From: Anoxynatronum sibiricum
GTDB lineage: Bacteria > Bacillota > Clostridia > Peptostreptococcales > Tindalliaceae
DNA: 64,000 bases
Assembly (NCBI RefSeq): GCF_039414295.1
Contig: NZ_JBCITM010000006.1
Location: 1 to 64,000, forward strand
Reading direction: 5' to 3'
This document shows, piece after piece, positions 33,415-42,628 of this stretch. The notes under the pieces were generated by a model. That model was not told the origin of the DNA, did no database searches, and saw only the letters and a program-made list of their open reading frames with translations. The translations under genes and the position numbers were made by a program. The stretch's first letter is position 1. Each line of letters starts with the position of its first letter.

Positions 33415-35199
33415 TCAGGGATTTTTACGCAGATCAACGGTGGGGTCATAGGGTGGCGGCTCACTGTAAAACATGCCGATGAAGCGGTCCAGCCAGTCGT
33501 CTCCGAAGGCGAAGCCCATGGCATGATCTGCCGCCTGGGCAGCCCGGGTTTTTTTCTTGTAGCCGATGGCTGCCACCACCAGTTCTTTAATCAGCGAGGC
33601 CCAACTGTCGCCGCCAGCCTGGATGAGGGCAATGTTCAGCAGTGTTCCCACGCCCGAGGGGTCGTAGTCTTTAATCTTCCAGAGCAGTGAATCTTTCAGA
33701 ATGGGGGGCAGGCGTGTCAGTCGCCGGTTGAGCATGAACTCCCGCAGTTCTTTTTCGCTGCTGATCTTTTCCAGATTCTCCCACAGGGTGAGGTAGTCAT
33801 CGGTGGCCACGTTGATGGTGATCTCCGCAGGCATCCCATTGGCTGTTACGGCCCGAATGACTGATTGATCTGTATCTGCCACCGCCTGTGCCGTCACCAG
33901 GATACGGGGATAAAACCGCCCGGTATTGGTACGCCTTCCCGCTGTCTGTTGCAGGCAGGCTACTGCTGCTCTTCTGGAGGTGTCAATATACAGGTCTGCC
34001 TCCTGGGGAGTGCCCAGAGAAACCGCTCCCGGATTGCTGCTGGTCCAGGTCACGTTTTTGTCCAGGGTCTCGTTGGGAAAAATGATGGCATCCAGCCACA
34101 CAGATTCTCCCGGTTTCAGAAAGAAACCGGCTTTTTGGTAGTTTTGGTTGGGGGCTGTCAGATACGTGGTGCCGGCACCCACCTGAAGCTCAATGCGCTC
34201 TGCCCTTGGCATCACAGCCACCTGGAGTACCGCCAGGTCAACGTCCCGGTTATCCCTGTCCACAAAAGCGGTGATCTGTACGTCTGCAGGGTTCATTCCT
34301 GCTGTGATTCTCGCGGTTCCAGAAGCCGAGGTGCTTTCACTGCTCACATAGGCAACGCCTCTGTCACGGGTGCGCCACAGCAGTTTTTCAGTGGCATTGT
34401 CAGGCACGACTGTATAGGAGACATTGAGAGACTGGCCTGCTGAAATGCACACGGCACTGCGGTGAAAAACAACGGATTCAATGGGAATATTGCCTACGGT
34501 GACTTGAATGGCATCTTTGACGCCAAAGGCCTGCTCCAGGGAAGCACTCACGCTGGCAGTACCCACTCCTGTGGCGGTGACCCGGCCATTTTGATCCACC
34601 TGGACCACCTGCTGATTGGATGATTCCCAAAAAACAGTGGGAAAGGCCACTCCCGGGGCTTCCACCAGGGCATTAAGTTGTCCACTGTCACCTACAGACT
34701 CCAGCTGAAGCTCTCTTGGCTGAATGGTAATGCTGAAATCATCGGGCTCGGGTTGCTGTGGCGGCTCGGGCTCGGGTTGCTGTGGTGGCTCGGGTTCGGG
34801 TTGCTGTGGCGGCTCGGGCTCGGGTTGCTGTGGCGGCTCGGGTTCGGGTTGCTGTGGCGGCGGGGTTGCCGCTTCTCCCTCCACCACAATGGTGTAGGTG
34901 TCCACTGAACCCGGGTAATAGGCCTTGATCTGAGCCTGCCCTGGCGCGTGGGCACGGATTTCCACTGCATTGAACCCATCACCGATGTACACGCTGCCCG
35001 TTGCCACATCTGAGTTGGAAGATTCAATGGATCGAATGGGATCGGCACTGACGCCTCTTCGGGTCACTTCTCCGGGTTTCATGGTGATTTGAATATTGGC
35101 ATGCACAAAAAGATCCATCATGGATACACACATGGTGAGGATCATGACGGTGAAGGTGAATAGAATCATCCCACTAATGGGTTTTCGAAAGAGTCTCAT
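33415..35199 (-). CDS. Secreted BIG2 (Ig-like) surface protein with PEPQQ repeat linker
   Basis: A 594-residue protein. An N-terminal signal or anchor segment (ISGMILFTFTVMILTMCVSMMDLFVHA) is followed by a short Ig-like part, then five copies of an eight-residue PPQQPEPE repeat, then two or more BIG2-type Ig-like domains (FSITIQPRELQLESVGDSGQLNAL, FWESSNQQVVQVDQNGRVTATGVGTASVSASL, IESVVFHRSAVCISAGQSLNVSYTVVPDNATEKLLW). The C-terminal ~120 residues are helical and unrecognised. BIG2 domains serve as surface adhesins or spacers. No sortase signal is visible, so it is anchored by the N-terminus or released. The ATG at 35199 has GGAAGGG before it. Confidence 0.82.
   Translation of the reverse strand: MRLFRKPISGMILFTFTVMILTMCVSMMDLFVHANIQITMKPGEVTRRGVSADPIRSIESSNSDVATGSVYIGDGFNAVEIRAHAPGQAQIKAYYPGSVDTYTIVVEGEAATPPPQQPEPEPPQQPEPEPPQQPEPEPPQQPEPEPPQQPEPDDFSITIQPRELQLESVGDSGQLNALVEAPGVAFPTVFWESSNQQVVQVDQNGRVTATGVGTASVSASLEQAFGVKDAIQVTVGNIPIESVVFHRSAVCISAGQSLNVSYTVVPDNATEKLLWRTRDRGVAYVSSESTSASGTARITAGMNPADVQITAFVDRDNRDVDLAVLQVAVMPRAERIELQVGAGTTYLTAPNQNYQKAGFFLKPGESVWLDAIIFPNETLDKNVTWTSSNPGAVSLGTPQEADLYIDTSRRAAVACLQQTAGRRTNTGRFYPRILVTAQAVADTDQSVIRAVTANGMPAEITINVATDDYLTLWENLEKISSEKELREFMLNRRLTRLPPILKDSLLWKIKDYDPSGVGTLLNIALIQAGGDSWASLIKELVVAAIGYKKKTRAAQAADHAMGFAFGDDWLDRFIGMFYSEPPPYDPTVDLRKNP
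34738..34862 (-). repeat. 24-base coding repeats (PPQQPEPE)
   Basis: About five tandem copies of a 24-base unit (ggctcgggttgctgtggc with a variable six-base part) encode the proline-rich spacer of the BIG2 protein. The copy number is likely to vary between strains. This is not a CRISPR array: the units are continuous and in frame. Confidence 0.85.
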
Positions 35200-35367
35200 G
35201 GCACTTCCCTTCCTTTCGCTGCCATCACCCTCCATGGGTTGGGCTAAAACATCTCCCGAAGGGTTCAGGCCAAAGCAACGATGATGAAGCCAGGGGCATC
35301 TGGTAAAGAGTTGTCCTGATGTCAGCTGCATTGGCCGGGTCCCTGGCTTTCATCTGCCTGATTGGCA

Positions 35368-35401
35368 GTCTTCAGCCTCCTCCCGGGAGGAGGCTGAAGA
35401 C
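35368..35401. terminator. Perfect 34-base palindrome
   Basis: GTCTTCAGCCTCCTCCC is followed immediately by its exact reverse complement, giving 17-base arms with no spacer. It is just downstream of the LPRTD surface-protein gene (stop at 35420). It is a probable terminator or RNA-stabilising hairpin, though no T run follows. It could equally be a protein-binding site. Confidence 0.6.
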
Positions 35402-35419
35402 AAGGAATTCTTAATGGTG

Positions 35420-36841
35420 TTACTTTCTTTTGCGGGAGAGTGTCAGGTAACCACCGGCGGCCATGAGGGAAACCGCTGCCATCATTCCCAATGGAAGGGC
35501 GCTGCCGCCATCAGTTCGCGGCAATGCCACGGGAGCTGTTGGAGCCGGAGCAGGTGCTGGAGCTGGCTCAGGAGCCGGCGCAGGGGCTGGTACGGGTACC
35601 GGTGCCGGTGCTGGCGCCACGGCTGCCACTGGCTGGGCAAAGAGGCCAAAGAGGCTGAAATCAACAACAGTGGCCCATACTTGTCCGTTCCTCATTTCTG
35701 AAGGAAGCAGATCCCAGACGCCGGTGATTTCATTGAATCGGTACAACGCCAGGGTGTCGGCATCCACACCTTCGGGTACTGCCGGCAGGTCCACTTTGAT
35801 GGTGGCCTGAACGCCTTCAAGGCCTTCGGAACGTTCGATTTTCATGAAAACTCCCAAGGCTTCCAGTTCTTCAGGCAGGGCTTTGTCTGTGGCAGTCATT
35901 TTATCAAGACTGACGGTTCCTTCGCCGCCGCCGGGGAGAAGCAGTTCAATGGCTACACCTGCTTCAGGGAAACTGACGGTGCCGGGTACGTTGGGAGCCA
36001 GTTCAATGGCTCGCTGGTTGGCTGCCAGGGCAGGGACTGCCATGGGTGCTGTTGAACGTGCGTAGGTGAAGGTGAATTCACTGGTACCTCGTTTTGACCA
36101 TACGTCGATGCGCTGCCCATCGGCACTCATGGTAATGGTCCCTTCATCACTTGCGGAGGTGCGCACGGGAACTCCATCCTCCCGAGTCACCCACAGGTCA
36201 CGGACCGACCATTCGTTATCACCCACCAGTTGAATCTGGCTGAACTTCACGTTGCCAAGACTGGCCACGCCGGCTGCACTGGCATCCATCCATTCATTGG
36301 ATTCAGTGCCAAAGCTGGCCAGTACCCCTGTTGACCCTGAAATTTCAATGCCAACGCCATCGCCTTCCCGAGCCCAGTAGCCGTCAAGGGAATGTGTGGC
36401 TGCCGGCACCATTACCGGAGCTGCTGCAACGAAATCAAAATAGCCCACTGCCAGAGGATCGTCATAACCCAAATCCTTGTCCACATGGATGGCCAGCTTG
36501 TATTCGCCGGAGACCCACCCGGTGGTGTCGATGGAGAGGGAGCCCTGCACCTGGAACTGACCACCCACATAGGTGACGGTCTGGCGGTACTCTTCCACCA
36601 GTTCGTAGGGTTCCATGGTGTAGTAGCGGTAGGTGACGGTTCCTGTTGTACCGTCGGGGGTGTTGTCCTGCACCCGGAAGGTGCCGCTGAAGTTGGTGCC
36701 CTGATTAATGCTGAAGTTGATCATTTCCAGATCATAGTCATGGAAGTTGGCAGCAAAAGCCATCATCCCCGTTGTCATGGCAAGCACCAAACAGAAAATC
36801 AGCGAAAGCATGGAAATGCGCAATCCGGTTCTTTTTTTCAA
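35420..36841 (-). CDS. Secreted protein with sortase-type C-terminal signal (LPRTD)
   Basis: A 473-residue protein. It has a signal peptide (MLSLIFCLVLAMTTGMMAFA), then a beta-rich exported region (about 30-155), a second region, a ZU5-like stretch around residues 285-395 (RAIELAPNVPGTVSFPEAGVAIELLLPGG and TLALYRFNEITGVWDLLPSE) and a Pro/Ala-rich wall-spanning segment. The C-terminus is LPRTDGGS, a hydrophobic run and SRKRK, the layout of a cell-wall sorting signal but with Asp where LPXTG has Gly. The likely anchoring enzyme is the sortase encoded at 46.6-47.3 kb. The start is TTG at 36841 after AAAGGAGG. The ZU5-like call is tentative. Confidence 0.78.
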   Translation of the reverse strand: MKKRTGLRISMLSLIFCLVLAMTTGMMAFAANFHDYDLEMINFSINQGTNFSGTFRVQDNTPDGTTGTVTYRYYTMEPYELVEEYRQTVTYVGGQFQVQGSLSIDTTGWVSGEYKLAIHVDKDLGYDDPLAVGYFDFVAAAPVMVPAATHSLDGYWAREGDGVGIEISGSTGVLASFGTESNEWMDASAAGVASLGNVKFSQIQLVGDNEWSVRDLWVTREDGVPVRTSASDEGTITMSADGQRIDVWSKRGTSEFTFTYARSTAPMAVPALAANQRAIELAPNVPGTVSFPEAGVAIELLLPGGGEGTVSLDKMTATDKALPEELEALGVFMKIERSEGLEGVQATIKVDLPAVPEGVDADTLALYRFNEITGVWDLLPSEMRNGQVWATVVDFSLFGLFAQPVAAVAPAPAPVPVPAPAPAPEPAPAPAPAPTAPVALPRTDGGSALPLGMMAAVSLMAAGGYLTLSRKRK

Positions 36842-36886
36842 ATGGTATTCCTCCTTTAAATGATCATCTACATGTTATCTGTACCT

Positions 36887-36898
36887 GGTAACGTTACC
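36887..36898. promoter_or_regulatory. Palindrome upstream of the LPRTD gene
   Basis: GGTAACGTTACC is a perfect 12-base palindrome about 46 bases before the start codon of the LPRTD surface-protein gene. It could be an operator for a dimeric regulator. No matching copy was noticed elsewhere in the window, so the role is a guess. Confidence 0.3.
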
Positions 36899-36993
36899 TC
36901 TCTGAGCCCCAAGATGCCTGATAATGCCCTTAAAGATTCATATGATTGCCTGAAGGGTTCACCTCCTTCACAAAATCAATAATCCCATCAATC

Positions 36994-37017
36994 AGCCAGA
37001 TTTTCCCGGCTGATACT
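36994..37017 (-). terminator. Hairpin downstream of the kinase 2 gene
   Basis: ATCAGCC and GGCTGAT form a seven-pair stem with a 10-base loop, 18 bases beyond the kinase 2 stop on the minus strand. It is a modest terminator candidate, followed by T-rich rather than pure T sequence. Confidence 0.4.
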
Positions 37018-37034
37018 GTTGCTGAAGGCTGATA

Positions 37035-38846
37035 TCATTCCTGAAATTCGTTGTTCACCCAGTTTCCCTCCAGGGTATTGCCGTCGGCGTAGGTCAGCCG
37101 GCCTTCACCATGTTGAAAACCATCCCGCCAGGCACCCACATACTGGTCACCGTTGGCCCAGGTGTAGGTGCCCTGGCCGTCCCGGAGGTCGTTTTTCCAG
37201 CTGCCGCTGTATTCGGCGCCGTTGGGCCAGGTTTCGGTTCCCATACCATTACGCCGGTTATTGGCCCATTCGCCCACATACCGAACGCCGTTGGCAGAGA
37301 GGTAATCACCATAGCCTTCCCGGTTGCCTTTGACCCAGCTGCCTGAGTAGACATCACCGTCGGGTCCTGTGAGTGCGCCCTCCCCGTGGGGAAGGCCGTC
37401 TTCCCAGAAACCAGTATATACTTCGCCATCGGGACCCTCCCAGGTGCCTTGGCCATGGGGCTGTTGATTCACGTGCTCGCCGGTATAACTGCCGTCCCGG
37501 TATTCAAAGGTGCCGGTTTCCACCACCCCTGGCGGTGTTTCGGTATTGGCTGCGGCTTCACTGTTACCACCGGATGTTCCCTCTGCTGCCTGCTGCCCTT
37601 CCTGTTCTCCCTGGCCTTCCTGCACGGCTGCGGAGGGTGGTGCTGCCGGGGCTTCACCCACAGCGGGTTTGTCGCCGCCACCTGTGAAGAGCGCCAGAGC
37701 TGCCACCAGGATCACCACCCCGGCACCGACGGCCATAAAGATCATTTTGGGGCTGGTTGCCGGTTTGGCAGGCGCTGTTGAAGCTGGTTTGAAAGCCGGG
37801 GCGGCTCCCGCCGTTTCACCGGCAACGGACTGGGAAGGCACTGCCGAAGGTCTGGACATGCCCGTCACCGGGTCTGCTTCCAGGTGGCCCAGCAGTTCCT
37901 GCTGAAAATCTTCCACTGTCTGGTATCGGTTGGGTGCCCGCACGGCCATGGCTTTGAGAATGGCGGCTTCCTGCTGGAGAGTGATGTCAACCCCCAGCTG
38001 AGAGGGCGGTACCAGGGTGTCTTCTTCCAGACGGTCCAGTGATTCCGGCGGCATCTGGCCGCAGATGATGCGATAGATCATGGCCCCCACTGCGTAGAGA
38101 TCTGTCCAGGGACCCTGTTTTCCCTGGCTGCGGTACTGTTCTTCAGGGGTGTAGCCTGGTTTCAGCACCACGGAAAGACTGCGGCCCTTCTCACCGATGG
38201 CTTGTCTGGCGGCCCCAAAGTCGATGAGGATCACCTGGCCCTTGGTGGTGATGAACACGTTGTCGGGGCTGATATCCCGGTGGAGAATTCCCACCTGATG
38301 GACTTCTTTCAGGGCATCCAGCACCGGCAGTATGATCTGAAGGGTGCGGTCCACCGGGAGTCTGTTATTCTGACTTTTTACATATTCTTTCAGGGTCATG
38401 CCTTCGATATAGCTCATGGCAATGTAGGCGGTTCCGTTGGCCTGAAAGAAGTCCCGCACTGAAACGATGTTGGGATGCCCTTCAAATTGGGCCAGTGTCT
38501 GGGCTTCCAGCAAAAATTTCTCCAGCCCATATTGGTACTGGTCTTCCAGGCTGCTGGTATACACCGTGACTTCGCTGGCTCCCACTGCTCTGCTGGCCAG
38601 GTCTTGGGGCATGTATTCTTTGATGGCCAGTTTCAGTTTCAGGTTCACGTCCCAGCCAAGGTAGGTGACGCCAAATCCTCCCTGTCCCAACGCCTTTCCG
38701 ATCAGATATTTTCCCTGAAGCATGGCCCCGGGAGATAAGTGCATGTGAGACTCTGCCGGCGTGCCGTGTACCCATCCGCAGACAGGGCAGGCCTCGCCCT
38801 CCTGCCGGGGAGTCATGCACCCCAAACATACCTGTTGTGCTGTCAT
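37035..38846 (-). CDS. Transmembrane Ser/Thr kinase with MORN repeats (kinase 2)
   Basis: A 603-residue kinase. The N-terminal zinc ribbon is CLGCMTPR and CPVCGWVHG. The kinase domain has GQGGFGVTYLGWD, LAIKEYMPQDL, HRDISPDN (His189, Asp191), DFGAAR and TPEEQYRSQGKQGPWTDLYAVGAMIY. A linker and a membrane segment (KMIFMAVGAGVVILVAALALFTGG) lead to a short acidic region and about seven MORN repeats to the C-terminus (GDQYVGAWRDGFQHGEG type). The kinase domain is cytoplasmic and the MORN array should be outside, where it might sense lipid, wall polymer or a surface protein. It lies 11 bases after the BIG2-FHA gene, implying one transcript. Confidence 0.93.
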   Translation of the reverse strand: MTAQQVCLGCMTPRQEGEACPVCGWVHGTPAESHMHLSPGAMLQGKYLIGKALGQGGFGVTYLGWDVNLKLKLAIKEYMPQDLASRAVGASEVTVYTSSLEDQYQYGLEKFLLEAQTLAQFEGHPNIVSVRDFFQANGTAYIAMSYIEGMTLKEYVKSQNNRLPVDRTLQIILPVLDALKEVHQVGILHRDISPDNVFITTKGQVILIDFGAARQAIGEKGRSLSVVLKPGYTPEEQYRSQGKQGPWTDLYAVGAMIYRIICGQMPPESLDRLEEDTLVPPSQLGVDITLQQEAAILKAMAVRAPNRYQTVEDFQQELLGHLEADPVTGMSRPSAVPSQSVAGETAGAAPAFKPASTAPAKPATSPKMIFMAVGAGVVILVAALALFTGGGDKPAVGEAPAAPPSAAVQEGQGEQEGQQAAEGTSGGNSEAAANTETPPGVVETGTFEYRDGSYTGEHVNQQPHGQGTWEGPDGEVYTGFWEDGLPHGEGALTGPDGDVYSGSWVKGNREGYGDYLSANGVRYVGEWANNRRNGMGTETWPNGAEYSGSWKNDLRDGQGTYTWANGDQYVGAWRDGFQHGEGRLTYADGNTLEGNWVNNEFQE

Positions 38847-38857
38847 GCCTTCACCCC

Positions 38858-40528
38858 CTATGCCTCTCCAGGATCAGCGTGATCCTGGTCATCATCCTGA
38901 TCATATCGAATTTCAAAAAGTTCGCCGGGCACTGCCAGGTAAAATTGCTGACCGTCTTTCACCAAAAACGGCTCATCATAGGGCAGCCGCCGGTGGTTCT
39001 CCAGCAGGTAGGTGCCTGTGGAGGACAGATCGCGCAGGGAACAGGTGCCTGTTTCGCCGTCATGCTCGATGACCACATGTTTACGGCTGATCATTTCAAA
39101 GCTGGCGGGATACACCAGATGGGCGAAAAGAGGATCCCGTCCAATCACCAGCACATCTTCCGCAAGTTCCAGGGTGTGGCCCTGAAACTCTCCCGACAGA
39201 CCTGTCACCAGCACCCGTTTGCCACTGTTGGTGATGACTGGTGGCGGTTCCACCCTTCTGGTCAGGTTCGCCGGCGGTTCTTCCTTCATTTCAGGTGGTT
39301 GTTTCCCGCTGGCTGCCATAACAGGTGAAGCTCCCTGATTGCTGGGTCTTTTCTCTGAAAGACTCACGACGCCTGATTTTTCCTTTTTCTTTTTCAGAAA
39401 GATCAGCAGGACTGCCACACCCACCACGGCCACGGCAGCTGCCAGCCCTGTTACCAGCAACAGATTTCCCTTTGCCGGTGCCACCGCTTGCACTTCGCTG
39501 TCATCTTCGGGTATCTGGGCTTCGGGGGAAGCCCCGCCTTCTCCCGGATCATCAGTGTCTCCTGGCTCACCTGTTCCCCCTGGGGCAGATTCTCCTGTCT
39601 CTGTGGTTCCGGGTGCTGCTCCTGCGGAAGGGGCTTCAGCATTGTCTGAAACGGTGATCTGCAAATGATCAAAAATCTGCTGATCTTCTGCAGAGCGCAC
39701 CACCACCCGGGCGGTACCTTCTCCCACTGCAGTGATCAGCCCTTCTTCATCCACCGTGACCACCTGCACATCTCCCGATTCGTACAACAGGCCACGGCTG
39801 GTGGTATCCAGCGGATTGAAAATGACGGGCACCCGGGTGGTTTCTCCCGGGGGAAGTGTCAGCTCTTTCATTTCAAGAGCAATGCTCTCCAAGGGAACTA
39901 TGACGGTTATTTCAGTTACCGCCTGCTTATTGCCGTTTTCTGTTGTCACCGTGAGGGTGGTGCTGCCCGCTGCCACTGCCCGAAGCTGTACAGTGGGATG
40001 GCTGCCGTAGCTGCCGGGGGAACCGGCGGCAAATTCCAACACCTGCTCATCGCCGATGGTCCAGCGAACCCGTTTGTTGCTGGCATCTCCCGGCTGTACG
40101 GTTGCGGTGACTTCCACCTCTTGCCCCCGAAGAAGGGTGAGAGATGTCTCAGATACAACCACTCCGGAAACGGGCACCCTCACCGTCACCTGGCAGGTGG
40201 CTCCCATGGAGCCGTCGGGCAGGCTCGCCGTCACCACTGCTGTTCCCTGAGCCACGCCTTCCACCCGGGCACGGCTTCCTCCCGCCTCCGGCGATACCCT
40301 CACCACGTTGGTGTTGCTGCTGGTCCACTGGAGGGACTGTGTATCTGCCCCATCAGGTGTCACCTTTGCTTCCACCACTGTGGTGCCGCCCCGGTTGAGT
40401 GTCAGGCTGGTTTGATTCAGTTGGATTCCCGTGGGGGTGATGGCTGCCGCCTGGGTCACTGCCCCCATGAACAGCAGTCCCATGAGCAACACGGGGAGCA
40501 ACAATGTGCGCACACTTCTCTGGAACAA
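38858..40528 (-). CDS. BIG2 surface protein with cytoplasmic FHA domain
   Basis: A 556-residue protein. A signal peptide (LLLPVLLMGLLFMGAVTQAAA) is followed by three BIG2 Ig-like repeats (about residues 30-290; each with TSLTL-RG-x-x-x-V or similar), an acidic Pro/Gly linker, one membrane segment (LLLVTGLAAAVAVVGVAVLLIFL, about 360-382), and a C-terminal FHA domain with IGRDP, ISRKHVVI and SSTGTYLL. The Ig-like part is outside and the phospho-reading part inside, so it can link a surface structure to kinase signalling. The FHA domain is closely similar to that of the protease-FHA protein. The start is TTG after GGAGTGGAGATCC, 24 bases beyond kinase 3. Confidence 0.88.
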   Translation of the reverse strand: MFQRSVRTLLLPVLLMGLLFMGAVTQAAAITPTGIQLNQTSLTLNRGGTTVVEAKVTPDGADTQSLQWTSSNTNVVRVSPEAGGSRARVEGVAQGTAVVTASLPDGSMGATCQVTVRVPVSGVVVSETSLTLLRGQEVEVTATVQPGDASNKRVRWTIGDEQVLEFAAGSPGSYGSHPTVQLRAVAAGSTTLTVTTENGNKQAVTEITVIVPLESIALEMKELTLPPGETTRVPVIFNPLDTTSRGLLYESGDVQVVTVDEEGLITAVGEGTARVVVRSAEDQQIFDHLQITVSDNAEAPSAGAAPGTTETGESAPGGTGEPGDTDDPGEGGASPEAQIPEDDSEVQAVAPAKGNLLLVTGLAAAVAVVGVAVLLIFLKKKKEKSGVVSLSEKRPSNQGASPVMAASGKQPPEMKEEPPANLTRRVEPPPVITNSGKRVLVTGLSGEFQGHTLELAEDVLVIGRDPLFAHLVYPASFEMISRKHVVIEHDGETGTCSLRDLSSTGTYLLENHRRLPYDEPFLVKDGQQFYLAVPGELFEIRYDQDDDQDHADPGEA

Positions 40529-40552
40529 GGATCTCCACTCCTTTTGGGTCAG

Positions 40553-42628
40553 TTATTCGCTGCCCATATATATGTTATGCTCCCATCTTCCCCGTTGAAC
40601 AGAACCGTCGGGGTGGCGCATGACGCCACTGCCGTGCTTCATGCCGTTTTCCCACTGCCCTTCGTAGGTGCGCTGACCGCTGGTGGACAATTGTCCAAAA
40701 GCCCCGGAGGAATCGCTCCGGTTCTGGGTCCAGGTGCCTTCACCATGAGGTGTGCCTTCCAGAAGCTCACCTGTGTATTCGCCGCCGTCATAAGGAATGG
40801 TGCCCGTCTCCAGTTGGAGAAGTACCTGGGAACCGGGTTCCTGAGTGGTACCCTGATGCCGGCCGGTACCGCCGCCTCTCAGAACGAAGAAGATACCCGC
40901 AGCCAACAGCACCATTGCCACCACTGCTGTTATTCCCATCAACCATCCCCGGCTGGATGACTGCCCTGCGCTGAAATCGCTCCCAGGACTGCCAGCAACA
41001 CCCGGGTTGCCGACAGCTCCTGAATTGCCAGCCCCAGCTGAACTGCCGGCGGAGAATGACTGCTGCCAAAAGGCCTCGGCACTTTGAAGAGCGGGTTCAT
41101 GGCTGTTGTCACGGGAAAATGCCGCCGAGTTTTCTGCCCTAGGGTTCGGGTGCCAGAGGGTGCGAATGATTTCACCCCGTTCTGACAGCAGGTAGGTGCC
41201 GTCAAAGTACACACTGGCCTGACTGAACTGAAGGTAACTGCCGGGATTGATCACCACGGGCTGTGTTACCCTGACCCCATTCAGGTAGGTGCCATGGGTA
41301 CTTTCCAGATCAATCAGTGTCCACTGCAAGTTTTCACATACCAGTCGGGCATGGTACCGGGAGACGGTGTCATCCCGAATGACGATGTCGTTGTCCATGG
41401 CTCTGCCCACCGTCAGCACCGTTGCCACTGATTCCTGCCCATGAGGCTGTGCCATCACAGGGCGGTTTGCCAATACATCCACCGACTCACTGCCGGTGGG
41501 CTGGCGATGGTGCCGCAGGGCCGACACGTCCCATGGGTTGGGATCTGCCTTGGTCCCCTGAGGTTGCGGAGGATGTTGGGACTGTTGGGACTGGTGGGAC
41601 TGGTGGGACTGGTGGGACTGGTGGGAGTATGTTGCCGACTGAACCGGGGCTGCTGCCCGGGAGGCCCCCTGAAACAGGGCGTTTTGAAAATCGGTGACAG
41701 ACTGATACCGGTCTTCAGGCCGGGGAGCCAAACCGGTTTCAATGGCCAGGCGTCTTGGTTCCGGCATTTGAGTCAAAACCCAGTCGGGCCATCGAAAGGT
41801 ATCTGCTTCCATTCGTTCCAGGGCATCGGGGGGCATGGTGCCGGTGATGGCCTGGAAAAAGGTGGCCGCCACAGCATACACATCTGTCCAGGGACCCTGG
41901 TTTCCTTTTTGCCGATACTGCTCCGGCGGGGCATACCCGGGTTTTAGGATAATGGAGTATTGCCGGTTCTGCTGGTTCATGGCATGACGGGCTGCTCCAA
42001 AATCCAGAATCATTACCCGGCCCTGTCGGCTGATATAAATGTTGTCAGGGCTGATGTCCCGGTGAAGCATGCCGGTTTCATGCACGGTGCTGAGGGCATC
42101 CATCACCGGCATCATGATCTGAAGTGCTTCGTCGAAGGCAAGGACTGACTGGCGGCTTTTCAGGTAGTCACTGAGGGCCACCCCTTCGATGTAGGGCATC
42201 ACCAGATAGGCGGTCTGGTGACCCTCGAAAAAATCCTGCACGGAGACAATGTTGGGATGCCCTTCAAACTTGGCCAGGGTTCTGCCTTCTTCAAGGAATT
42301 TTTCCATGCCATACTGGTACTGTTCCAGATGCTGCTGGTGGTAAAGGGCGACAGAACAGCCATCCTGGTCACGGGTGACCAGTTCCCGGGGAAAATACTC
42401 CTTGATGGCCAAGACTCTTTCCAGATAAAGGTCACGGGCAATATAGGTGATGCCGAAGCCTCCCTGTCCCAGGGCTCTGCCCAGCAGGTATTTGCCATGG
42501 AGCAGGGTTTCCGGCGGCAGATGCAGGGCAGAGGCAGCCGGGCTGCCTGCCAGCCAGCCACAGATGGCGCAATGAGGTTCATCTCCCCTTGGTGCCATGC
42601 ATCCCATGCAATAGGCGGTGTTTTCCAT
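40553..42628 (-). CDS. Ser/Thr kinase with FHA domain and MORN repeats (kinase 3)
   Basis: A 691-residue kinase. The N-terminal zinc ribbon is CMGCMAPRG and CAICGWLAG. The kinase core has GQGGFGITYIARD, LAIKEYFPREL, HRDISPDN (His189, Asp191), DFGAAR and APPEQYRQKGNQGPWTDVYAVAATFF. A His/Gln/Ser linker repeat follows (about 340-355), then a cytoplasmic FHA domain (VGRAMDNDIVIRDDTVSRYHARL and LESTHGTYLNG), a Gly/Ala linker, a membrane segment (GWLMGITAVVAMVLLAAGIFFVL) and two to three MORN repeats. Having writer and reader in one chain suggests that it binds its own phosphorylated partners. The FHA/MORN end is unusual for this kinase group. Confidence 0.93.
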   Translation of the reverse strand: MENTAYCMGCMAPRGDEPHCAICGWLAGSPAASALHLPPETLLHGKYLLGRALGQGGFGITYIARDLYLERVLAIKEYFPRELVTRDQDGCSVALYHQQHLEQYQYGMEKFLEEGRTLAKFEGHPNIVSVQDFFEGHQTAYLVMPYIEGVALSDYLKSRQSVLAFDEALQIMMPVMDALSTVHETGMLHRDISPDNIYISRQGRVMILDFGAARHAMNQQNRQYSIILKPGYAPPEQYRQKGNQGPWTDVYAVAATFFQAITGTMPPDALERMEADTFRWPDWVLTQMPEPRRLAIETGLAPRPEDRYQSVTDFQNALFQGASRAAAPVQSATYSHQSHQSHQSHQSQQSQHPPQPQGTKADPNPWDVSALRHHRQPTGSESVDVLANRPVMAQPHGQESVATVLTVGRAMDNDIVIRDDTVSRYHARLVCENLQWTLIDLESTHGTYLNGVRVTQPVVINPGSYLQFSQASVYFDGTYLLSERGEIIRTLWHPNPRAENSAAFSRDNSHEPALQSAEAFWQQSFSAGSSAGAGNSGAVGNPGVAGSPGSDFSAGQSSSRGWLMGITAVVAMVLLAAGIFFVLRGGGTGRHQGTTQEPGSQVLLQLETGTIPYDGGEYTGELLEGTPHGEGTWTQNRSDSSGAFGQLSTSGQRTYEGQWENGMKHGSGVMRHPDGSVQRGRWEHNIYMGSE
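41578..41629 (-). repeat. Nine-base coding repeat (HQS linker)
   Basis: About five tandem copies of a nine-base unit (gggactggt on the plus strand) encode the repeated HQS motif in the linker of kinase 3. They are in frame, so copy changes alter only the linker length. Confidence 0.85.

Noticed and set aside
36842..37034. Possible riboswitch before the LPRTD gene
   Set aside because: A palindrome and a hairpin are present, but no conserved core of a known riboswitch class was recognised.
39665..40960. 431-codon plus-strand open frame across two genes
   Set aside because: It spans the BIG2-FHA gene and the end of kinase 3, both well supported on the minus strand; its product is Cys/His-rich low-complexity sequence typical of an antisense shadow.
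41578..41629. Nine-base tandem repeat as a regulatory or CRISPR-like element
   Set aside because: It encodes the HQS linker of kinase 3 in frame.
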